Shown here piece by piece: positions 21,651-31,825 of a stretch of 64,000 nt of DNA. The stretch comes from Symsagittifera roscoffensis. Lineage: Eukaryota > Xenacoelomorpha > Acoela > Convolutidae. Made by a program: the position numbers and the translations under genes. Below the pieces are notes generated by a model. The model did no database searches, was not told where the DNA came from, and was given only the letters and a program-made list of their open reading frames with translations. Numbering within the stretch: position 1 is the stretch's first letter; each line of letters begins with the position of its first letter. The stretch lies in the NCBI RefSeq assembly GCF_963678635.1, contig NC_087066.1, positions 23,035,996 through 23,099,995 on the forward strand. The letters run 5' to 3'.

Positions 21651-24600
21651 TATCCTCAGAGCAAAATATTTACCTCAGCTCAATTTGAAATGTCACAATA
21701 ATGTAGCGTGCTGCTTACGCTTTGAGAGGGCTAAGTATAGTGCGCGTTGAGTATCCCAGTTCGATAATTTGTTGCCAAATTGACACAAATTTCAATCCTG
21801 CAAATTTTGAACAAATGTTTGCAGGGGAAAACTTTCATGTTTGCAGGGGAGTGTTTAGATAGGTTATGTTCAAATAGGTTATGATGAAAAAGGTTATCTC
21901 GACGGAAAATTATGGTTCCTTATCATATATAGTCAGTTTTAGTTCTTCAGAACAACAATGTCTAAGACGAAGGAATTACAAAAAAAAACATTGACTTACA
22001 ATCAATATTTTACAATCAAATTGCAATCAATATTTTTTTTCTGCTAAATTTAGTCTGAATAGCTACATCTACATTTTTTTAACAGATAGAGCGAATAGAC
22101 TTATGATACGATAACACCTTTAAGCACATAGGAGCATTCTTCTAGACCTCAAATATAGGCGACAGAAAAATTCATTTTACGTCAAAGTTTCTTGTCACTT
22201 AGGCACAACATTGGAAAAATTATCAATTTGCTTCGCAACTATCCGAGATTGATCCAAGCATACATAGAATTGTTAAAAAATCAAATAATAACTTTAAATT
22301 ACAAAAGAATATTAAATTTCAGTTTTTCATTTCTATAAATGGATGTGAAACCTGTACAACAATTAAAAATTGTTTCTCCTATATTTTTAGTCGCATGTGA
22401 TTCTGAGAATCAACGATTTCAAAAACGTTTGAAATTTTTTTTATCACCAAAAATATTTTAGTTTTCAAGCCTAAGTTTCCATTATCAAATTACGTAACGA
22501 TGAAAAAACCTCTAGCAAAAACAATTAGCTTAAAAGTTTTTTCAGTTCTTGTTATTTTGCAATAAAAACAAGAGATAATTTTATTAGTAATCAGGTTTAA
22601 ATAAACCGAAAGTAAAAAAAAATAAGGGTAACTCTACAAAATAAGATGCAAATCAATTGTAGTTTTTGCATTTATTCATTGCAGTATAATATTTATCAAG
22701 TGTTACAAAGAAAAACCCTACCACGCGAAAAAAAATTAGCCAAAATAAAAAGAACATTTATGAACTTTTGACTCCATACGTACCTATAATTGAACGTTTT
22801 GTGATTCTATCTATGGCTAATACATTTCTCAAAATGGCCGATGTTTGTTACTATTTATAGCCAATATATTTTTTAAATCTATGATGAAGTTGTTTCTATA
22901 ACAAAGGCTAGCTTGAAAAAAATTTCAATTCGTTTTGATTGATTTTTAACTGGTCTCGAAGAGTTTTGGGTAGAGTTTTTTGGAAAACTACAAGAATTAT
23001 ACTAAACTTTAAATGAAGAAATTTTAGGCGTCTAGAAAAATTTGGTTACTTACTTAGATTGCTTAATTTCAATTTTGAAAATTTTGAGGGCGGATTTCAT
23101 CAAAAACCATACAAACATCTGTTACACTCTCAGTATCGTAGATACCATAATCAAAACGTGCTTTGCTTAATCCAGTGTAGGGCAAATTTGACAGTTTTCA
23201 AACCCACAGAAACATTTTAAAATGTTTTTCATCAGAATTGAAGGAAACCACATCACTGAAGTTCAATATTGTTTTGTTAAAAACTATGATTTTCAAGACA
23301 AACTCTTAATCCGAAGAAAAAACGACAGCAAGCATGCACACGAAAAACATTAATACCTATATTTTTCGAAAGTTGGAATAACACACTGCTTGAACATCAG
23401 GGAAAAGCGCTGAAGATTGCAAATGCCCATTATTTGGTCTCGATCAGTTTTTTTGGTGAAAAATAATGATCGAAAAAGTTTTGTGGTCTAAGAAAAAGAA
23501 ATTCTAAATGTTGAAATTTGAACCGTACAGGAAATTAGTTTGGCTTTTCAGTTTGCTTGAATTTACTTTGAAACATTTTTAGAATAGGAATGTGCCATCA
23601 ATCATAGGTATTTTGCGCTACTTTTTCAACATCATTGAGAGAACTTTCAAAGCTTTCCCTAGTTAGTCCAAAAAAGTAGCAAAAATAGCAAATTTCAAAA
23701 CCCGACAGTTTTACGCAAAATGATTGCATTACAAAAATTTTGTACCTGTGACCTCAATTTAAAATTTCATAAGGTAAAAAAAACAATTCCTTAAAAGTTA
23801 TTAGTAGTTTTGATCAGAATAAAATAAAAGAACCTAATTATACAAGTACATATTTGAGTTATTGCTTTTTAGCATATCAGAATATTAGATGGAGCTTTTT
23901 TTTATCTAATAAAAACTTTGGAGGGCCCTTTTATTTCTTTTATTGTGTTCAGGTTACTGTTTTTTAAAGCTAATCAACTACGTACGACCAAAAAAAGTTG
24001 AACTAGCTAATTTAAATTTGAAGTTTTTTCAGTCAATTTTTTGCAATGAAAGTAACAGATCAAATTTTTACAAACCGGTTTTGTTTGAACTGAAAAGAAA
24101 AAAGTAAGAACAAGTGTTCAAATTAATAGATGACTTGAATGTCTTTCATGTACTAAAACCTTGCATATTTTAATTTGCTTGTGATTTTGTCAGGGAGGTA
24201 GGTCCGCAACCTGAAAAATTTTAGCCGTTTTTATATTAAAAGTGTGGAGTTTTTGATAGCATAAGTAACAACTACCAAAACACTTTTGGTACTATGTGTG
24301 AACGAGCGATTCTTTAAAGAGGCCGACTGTTTGTTTCTTTGTAAATTCGACAATTTTTCAATTTTTTTTTTTCATTTTTCAGTATAGACTGCTAATTTTT
24401 GTTATGTTTTGCTGCCAATTTTTCGGTCTCATGGTTTTTGAATTAAATTCTGTCACTTCACTTTCACGTTTATATATATTACTTTGCTTGCACTAAATAA
24501 ACGTCACTCGTTGAATCCTATGTTGGCGTTGCATACAAGTTTTTCTTTTTTTTGTCACAAACTATCTGTCATTTTTTAACCATATTTGGAATCGGCTTCA

Positions 24601-25319
24601 ATATTTCTGGTTGTTTTTCATCTTTTTTCAATCCTAAAAATTTTTTCAACTCCTAAATTCTTCGGAAATTGTTTTTTTTTTAACCAAAACTAGATTTTTG
24701 CAATTTAATTGGTTTATTCAGGCTCGTTTGAGATCTTCGTCGAGATCTTTACATGCTCATTTGTATTCTTGTTTTTCTGACGAACGTTTTTGTGGGACAG
24801 TTTTGCCAAATATAACAAAAAAAAAATTTGCATAAAAGAAAAGTTAACGGATAAAAAAACTTTTTTAAATCATTCTTTGAGGGTAAATTTGAATATTGTA
24901 CAGTTCCAGGGATATGCGAAAAAACTGACAAGGAATTGTTTTTTTTTGTGTGCTGATTTTTAGTTCAATTATTTCAAACAAATCTGATAGATTTTGATGT
25001 TTCGTTTTGATACACTGTTTTATATATCGAATCTTTTTTGCTGTAAATACATATAATAAATGAAACACATCACTAAACACAAAATCAAGTGAAAATTAAA
25101 ATACACCATCAATTTTTCTCAACACACTTATATTTATTCTGATCTTACCGTTCTCTGTAGAGAACTTAAAAAATAAGACTGATCTTTTATCAAGGCGAAG
25201 CCGACTTGGTTCAATTGACAAGTTTTATAATTCAAAATTGACAAAAAAAAATTTAAAAAGAAAAGAAAAAAAAAGTTTTTTTTTTAATTTTAACCCCTGC
25301 ACTTAGTACAAAAGGATGA
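21651..25319. other. No gene seen
   Basis: 3.7 kb of AT-rich sequence. The open frames are short and none shows a domain or splice-bounded exon. No tandem array is visible. Confidence 0.45.
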
Positions 25320-25700
25320 TTTCAGCGTCTTGTATCTTAATAATACGACCAAATGGCGTTTCGTAATTCAATTTGGAACACATTAACCCGCCGATTATTA
25401 AGCGTATCATCAGTATACAAAACAATTGTGCGTAATTATCCCAATTTGGCCACATTAGCAGTTTTTAAACCCCCATATTTTTAGGCCACATTAGCAAATT
25501 TTAAACCCCCATATCATAGGTGAATTTAGCTTTGAATTTGAGCACAAGACAACAGTATCTATTAGATTGTATTTAAAAAAATTGTCAAAAATTCAAAATT
25601 GCTAAGTTAAGATTTCGAAAGTTGATTGAATAAAGAACACCATCCCAAGCATAAATATTCCGCACTTTCTTTGAAAATTGGAACCAAAAAAGGTTGAATA
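25320..25700 (+). repeat. Dispersed repeat family F, copy with internal direct repeat
   Basis: Contains a module-1-like block (about 25630-25680, CAAGCATAAATATTCCG) and, at about 25448-25513, two direct copies of a unit GGCCACATTAGCA...TTTTAAACCCCCATA of about 36 bp. A similar GGCCAAATTGACAATATTTA stretch lies at 26660-26690 in the next copy. Confidence 0.4.
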
Positions 25701-26379
25701 TCATGAATGGCAAATAGATTGTAGCCTTTTAATTTTTTATGCGAAATCAAGTTCTCGAATGCTTTAGGACTAAACGGATAATCCAACCAGAACTGCTTCG
25801 CTGACAGCATATTGCCCGCAATTGCTAACACTTTCGAAATGCTAGAAAAGCAATAAAACAATTTTTAATTTCAAGGTAGCAACGCTATCAGGAACTCCAT
25901 GAAAACTATTTCAATAGATAAAAAGTTTCTTGAACACAAGATTTTGTTTTCAAAATAAGCCCAGACAAAAAAAAACCATTTTTCAAGCAAATTGAAATAA
26001 AAAATAACTTAAAGCTTCAAAAATAATAGGCTTGTAAATTTGTAAATTTTTCAAAGTTTTGAGCTGCTAAAATGGAACTGGAAAATGTTTGAATTTAATA
26101 CCTCAACTCTTTTCCAAATTTTCACGAAACATTTTCCATCTTTTCAAAAAATGTTCAGAAATGTTTCTTTCGATTTTAATGAATTAGTATGCCTGGAAGC
26201 TGCCTATAAGATTTTGAATTCTAGCAAGCAAAAAAACTCAATTGAGAAAGTTTGAAGCACTATTTCATCAAATGTCTGCATGATAAAAATTTTAAAAGAA
26301 TGATTATGAGCTAAATTTAATCAAAGTTTTTCCGAATTACTTTTCATCGACAACAAAAAGTATAGAACGAGACTCCTCG

Positions 26380-26880
26380 TATCAAGGCACAGATCTGAAT
26401 GTTCCAACTGCATTTTAATTAATATAGAGTAGTTTAACTTAAAACAATTGATGAAATTTTCATTAAAAAAATCAGTTTTTTAAAGTTATTTTTTGAGAAT
26501 TATCCCGCCGGACACTATATAGGTTATTTACAAAGTGATATATTTTGATACAACAAAAAATTAAATAGACCAAAGTGCATACCTCAAACGATTTCTAAGA
26601 CGAAGCAAACTTCCGGCGCTGTATTAGCAAGAAATATATCGCACGTTAATTGCCCCAAGTTGGCCAAATTGACAATATTTAAATACCCATAGTTTTACGA
26701 AAAATGATCACAGGTGCAGTATCTTTTCAGGACAACAATACTTTTTGGATGCTATTAATAAAATTCCGCCAAATACCATTTTTTTTAAAAATCGAAATAT
26801 TTCTGGAGAAAAAAAAATCACCCGAGCCCAAACCACCCGTCAATTTCTTCGAAAACTGTCAGAGCAATAGATCAGTTGAC
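26380..26880 (+). repeat. Dispersed repeat family F, copy
   Basis: Module order matches the copy at 450-870 but is rotated. The stretch has a CTCGTATCAAGG block (also at 21060-21070 as CTCGTATCAGGG), CACTATATAGG...GTGATATATTTT (about 26505-26545), ACGATTTCTAAGACG (about 26588-26602) and a CACCCGAGCCCAAACCACCCG block (about 26819-26839). The copies are strongly diverged. Confidence 0.4.
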
Positions 26881-28386
26881 TCTACATTTTGCATTAAACT
26901 GAATTCGCCACACTCACTTAGCGTCAAGAGCAAATTTGTGAATAGCTTGCGTTAATCATTCCAATATGGAAAAATAACACATTTGAAATCTTTATCAAAA
27001 AAATTTGCAAGTGAAATCTGTTTTGACATTCGTTTTCAGATGTAAACTCATCAAATTTTTTTTTATAAATGGCTATTTAAAAAAATGAAATTTGTCAAGA
27101 AAAAAACCACACTTGAAACCAATTTTTTTGCTGCTTTCTTAGCTCTCAATTATTTTATAACATGCTTTGCAACAATTAATATTGTCCTCTTCACCATTTT
27201 CATAACTTGAATTAGGAAGAAAACAACAAAACAATCGTACCCCGATTGTTTTCTTTCAAATTGGGACGTTATAATTGGCCATTTTTGAATTCATGCTCTT
27301 TTGATATCTCAAAATGCTTCAAACTTTAAACGTGTAAGCCCTAAACTAAATTGAGTTGAGTTTGACAAAAGAAGAGAACCAATTTTGCTTAGAATTTCTC
27401 AAGAATTTTTATGGGGCAAATTTGTCTGCAAAACTTTTAATTAATACCCCAAAAATAGGCCATTTTGACTTCTTTTAGTCAATCAAATTTTACAATAAAT
27501 CTACTGAGTCAATTGATGAGCAAAATATAACAAAAGAGTCGTTTTTTTAGTTCAGCAAAAATCTAGAAGGACATTATCTCCAAAAAATCCTTATAAATGC
27601 AAGTATATTTGTTGGATAGCTAATACATGTCATTTTTATTGTATGAAATTTCAATTCTTAGGTTGAAAAAAAATTTGAAACGTTTTGTGCAAAATTTTGG
27701 AGGTTTTAGCCATCTAAAATTTTGTTGGGCTGTATAAGTGACTCAGTAGTATCGGCAAAACTTTTGGTTGACTGAAAGAAACCAAAAGGATTTCTTGGAG
27801 TTAATTTTCGGCCCCAAATTTCGCAAAAATAACTACACCATAGCTTTTTGGGCGAAATTTTAAGCTGTTTTGGTTTTTTCGTTTCATATCAAATCTCAAC
27901 CCAATTTGAAAATTATGCTTCGAAGTTTCCAGTACTTTCTTTTTTTTTGGATAATTTAAATTAGCAATGTACGTCTTAGCAAAAATTTGCAGAGTGTGCG
28001 TTGGGATAAAAGCAGGAAACAAAAAAAAACTATTTCATTAATCTTTCCGAACAAAAAAGAATTAATCAGAGCCAACATTTTTCATCGACCTCAAACGGCT
28101 TTGCATGGTCGAAGCATGGTCGAACACACTCTTGAAAAGTAGAAATGACCCACACATGATCTTAGATGAAAGTCCGAGACACAATATTTTGCCAAAAAAG
28201 TAACTAATGATAAAATTTTGATGTACTGAAAAACATATTTCACAGTTTTGACACATTCAACAAATTTAGACAGGTTAGAACGAAAACATTCAAGCTCTAC
28301 TAACTAATTCTTGGTGAAAAACATCAAGGTTGATCAACTTTTGATTTGCATTAATTATACAGACTCTGAAAAATATTTGGTTGAAA
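26881..28386. other. No gene seen
   Basis: AT-rich sequence without recognisable genes or repeats, apart from weak similarity to other AT-rich parts. Confidence 0.45.
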
Positions 28387-28757
28387 GATAGCCAGTTTGG
28401 GTCGAGTCGGTCGCAACATAGCCAGTTTGAGTGCAATCGAACAAAACATAGCATGCTTGGGTCAAACACAGTCAAAGACATTTTTCCTTCGGTCAAGTTG
28501 GTCGAAACATCGCTAGTTTGGGTCGAATCGGACAAAACTTAGCACGCTTGGGTCAATCACAGATGAAGACATTTTTCCTTTGGTCAAGTCAGTCAAAACA
28601 TAGCCAGTTTGAATCGAATCGGTCTCGAAACAGCACGCTTGGATCAAAATTAGTCAAAAAACAATTTTTCTACGGTCAAGTCGGTCGAAACATTGCCAGT
28701 TTTGGTCAAGTTCGTTGAACCATAACTATTTTAGGCAGAGTCAGTCGAAACATAACT
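28387..28757 (+). repeat. 30-bp satellite with 91-bp higher-order period
   Basis: About twelve monomers of 30-31 bp follow a pattern like ACATAGCCAGTTTGGGTCGA plus ATCGGTCGAA. Every third monomer is of a different type (ACATTTTTCCTT-like), giving a higher-order unit of about 91-92 bp that repeats at about 28396, 28490, 28582 and 28673. The array ends about 100 bp before macro-repeat block E1. Confidence 0.8.
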
Positions 28758-28854
28758 CAGACACCTCAGTCCAGATTAGAAGACAAAAAATAGACAGCAG
28801 TGGTTTTGCTACCAATTCATTAGCTCTCTCGAAACATTCAACCAATCCATCAAA

Positions 28855-29500
28855 TGGATAATTGCGCATTTGAACAAGCCCGGTAGTTTTATTTAACAAT
28901 TATGAAATTTTGAAACCAACAAGCTTCGTCATTCGAACTAGAATTTTTGAAAGTAATAACGTTGATATGACCATTCAAACAAAAACGTTGATCAAAATAA
29001 TTTTCTGAGCTCTCCCAAATCACTAGAAAGGCCCAAATTTTGACCAAATTTTCTGCGCCGCAGCCAAATTTTTGGAAAAAAAATTCAGGCAAAAAAAGCG
29101 TTTTTAGGGTCTTTTTGTAAAAATTTGACATAAAAATTGCGTTTTTTCGGCGCGCTACCCCCTCTAAATTAGTATATTTAAAAAAAAATAGAAAATTTAT
29201 GGCGCTTTTTGAAAAATTTTAGGGTACGTCCGCCAAAAATGGATATCTCAAAATAGTACAAAGGTGGGACCCTTTGGTTCGGCAGGGGGTCGAATCCCTC
29301 AGAGGGGAGGAAGGGGGCTCCGCCAAACCCCCCCCCCCTCAAATCTGCTGGTGAATTCAACATAATTTCAATACAGCGATTGATCTAAGTGAATCAGATG
29401 TAAAAGAAGGCCTGAGTTATTCATAGATTTTTTATTCACTTTCTTACTCGAGGCTTAGCTGGTCCCTTGTGAATGGGTTAGTTTAACCAAGCAGACAGTA
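28855..29500 (+). repeat. Macro-repeat block E1
   Basis: Starts near ATAATTGCGCATTTGAACAA and matches 43528-44165 throughout, with scattered substitutions and small indels. It includes CGGCGCGCTACCCC, the TCTGCGCCGCAGCC string, a B-box-like GGGTCGAATCC at 29287-29297 and a C-run at 29325-29339. No protein is supported. Confidence 0.8.
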
Positions 29501-29502
29501 CA

Positions 29503-29639
29503 AAGTAAAAAAATGCTGTAAACATTTTTTTAAAATCATTTAAATTTCAGAACGAGCATCTTGATTAATTTTGAGAATCAAGATGCTCGTTCTGAAATTT
29601 ATTTGATTTTAAAAAAATGTTTACAGCATTTTTTTACTT
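29503..29639. repeat. Long near-perfect inverted repeat (hairpin)
   Basis: The two 64-nt arms (29503-29566 and 29576-29639) differ at two positions and are separated by 9 nt (AATTTTGAG). The arms contain TTTCAGAACGAGCATCTTGA. The hairpin sits within a stretch of about 345 bp (29500-29845) that is absent from the matching place in the second macro-repeat copy (near 44165), so it was inserted or retained in only one copy. Confidence 0.9.
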
Positions 29640-29845
29640 AACAAATTTCAAATATTAAAATGTTTAATTTGTAACCTCAAGACGGAAAAATATAATGTGC
29701 CAGATTAGATACCTCCTACCTCCTAACCCTTTTATCAGCTTTTCGAAAATTTTAAGGTTTTAAAAAAAAATTATATAACCTCACGGTAGAGCTTAAATCA
29801 TTTTTTCAACGTCAAATTTGAAAATACATTGCGCGAACGTAAATA

Positions 29846-30801
29846 AAGTTCAAGTAAAACAGGAGGTTGTTTTCAAAACGAGTTTTTTTATATAAATCCT
29901 CTGCTACAATTGAAAGGGTTATTGAAGAAATTATTTTTGCGGAAGGCAGAAAAAGCTCCCCAATTCTGAGAAAATAACTCATTGAATTGGATTGTCATTT
30001 GATCACGCATGATTATTTTGTGCTGATCAAGCTACTATAGTGCTGAAAAAAAAACAACCGGATAGAATGAACTAAAACAGAGTTCTTAAATGGTTTTTCT
30101 TAAAATGAATTATTATTTGACCAAAAAAACGATGATGAAATAAACTGGTTGGTATATTCCCTGCTTTTAAAGGTGCATTTTTTGACAAAATTTCAAACCA
30201 AATTTACACCTTTAAAATGGGTCACTTCATTTGGTTCAAAGTTAACAATCTAAACAACGTTAACAATCAAGATAAATTGACAAAAAGCTAGCTGGCTCAA
30301 AAATTTGGTCTTTTATCATAAAATACTAATAGAGCAAATATTTCAAAACTGCCCGTATTAGGGCAAAAGCCGTAATGTGTTACTGCATTTCAGGTTTCTG
30401 CAGTAGTTTTGAATTAAAATTTCTGATTAAAGTTTCACAAAAAGGAGAAAATGAAAAATATTTTGTGAGTTTTTTCGATAACCATTGCACCACGCGCTAT
30501 GAGAAGAACAACGTGATATAATTTTTCAATTAGTGAAGTAATAAAAAGACCAAAAAACATGCCTCAATCCAATTTGCAACGATTTCTTGGACAAATTGAA
30601 TCTCGGCTTATGCGTTAACTCGACAAATTACACGTTGAGAAAGCAAACAGAATGAACTAAAGCTGAGTTTTTAAATTATTTTTCTTAAATTGGATTATAT
30701 TTGACCAAACAAAGATGATGAAATAAACTGGATGGAATATTCCCTGCTTTTTAAAGGTGCAATTTTCTGACAAAAATTCAAATAATTTTACACCTTTAAA
30801 A
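29846..30801 (+). repeat. Block A in macro-repeat copy 1 (internally deleted)
   Basis: 29846-30264 matches 44180-44590, and 30265-30801 matches the 3' part of an A unit (for example 49764-50302). About 600 bp of the unit is missing at the junction around 30260, between AACAACGTTAACAATC-like microhomologies. This corresponds to a single shortened A unit, compared with about five in copy 2. Confidence 0.8.
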
Positions 30802-31825
30802 CGGATCAATCACTTCTCAATCAATTCAATTTTTAGTTTGACTTTTTTCTACAACTGAACAATTAATTACTCACAAAAATTCCCGTTTAGATAAAAGGTT
30901 GATCGACTCATGGCCGAGTCTTTTCCATGGTTAGTCAGACATTTCTGTTTTTCATATACAGAGAAAACTTTTTTGACATAGTATTATAATCTGTGGGCAA
31001 CCATAAACTATTCTTACCTGAAAAACGCAGAATACGCCAAATACAACAACTACTTTCCTTGATAGTGTAGATATCGATCCGACTGCTTAAAAATCGCAAG
31101 CAGCCTTCAATACTTTTTGAAATTATGTTTTGCCTTTGACTTTGCATTTATGTTCATCACATCCACCATCAACTTGCAGTACTCTTCGTTGCCTCCCATG
31201 TTAGGATGGCAGAGTAAAAAGAGGCATCTAAAATGCTTCGTCCCAGTTTTGGCTGATGCTTAATCCGGTAATAACAAAAACTGTACAAGCTCGCAAGCAA
31301 CGAGACGGAGCTCGGTGAGGTACTTATTTGCAGTCGCTTCCACCAAAACTTCATTGCGAAGCGTTTTTCTTCTTGGGGCTTTTTTTTTCGAAATGTTAGG
31401 GCTTTTTTATCTATCTTGTCAATTGGTTTTTTTTTCAAAAGGCAAGTCCTAAATTTTTATCTGGTATCTTTTCAATTTGTACTCAGCCGTAGTTTTTCTG
31501 AAACAAATACTCTGCTGTTGGTTTTAATGGCTCTAGACTTGTTTTCCGGTCCACCCGGTCAGTCATGAAAGCTCCAGAAAAAAAACCGCAAAGTCTTTTC
31601 GAAAAGATTGCAAAAGAATACTGTAAGAAATATTATGGTATTTTTTTTCAAAGCTTGTAACTTTTTTCTCTGTTTTTGTAAGCCTAGCCAAACCAAGGAA
31701 AACAAACCAAGGTAAACCTGATTCAATTCATTGTGGGCATTTTGTCTCAAGAAGGCCTCTCTTCCCATTATTCCTCTTCTAAAAGTTTTCATTTTTTGGA
31801 CTAACTGGCTCTCTTTCAATTCAAA
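30802..31825 (+). repeat. Macro-repeat block D1
   Basis: Matches 50303-51321 with essentially no substitutions and one visible T-run length difference near 31380. The identity extends left into block A (from about 30265) and right into the start of B (to about 31880). Three minus-strand frames (30935-31147, 31169-31438, 31559-31840) are shared as a result. See the separate entry for the frame with a J-domain-like motif. Confidence 0.85.
31110..31406 (-). pseudogene. Unrecognised frame with J-domain-like HPN-GG motif
   Basis: A 99-codon minus-strand frame with a single internal TAA reads RRKTLRNEVLVEATANKYLT, ELRLVACELVQFLLLPD, stop, ASAKTGTKHFRCL, FLLCHPNMGGNEEYCKLMVD, VMNINAKSKAK. The CHPNMGGNEEYCKLM part resembles helix II-loop-III of DnaJ domains (HPDKGG-EE), with HPD changed to HPN. 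No other J-domain feature is clear and no exon boundaries are certain. The same frame exists at about 50604-50899 in the duplicate. It may be a gene fragment captured by the repeat, or chance. Confidence 0.25.

Noticed and set aside
28387-28757. CRISPR-like array
   Set aside because: Repeats are contiguous 30-bp monomers without unique spacers, and the context is eukaryotic.
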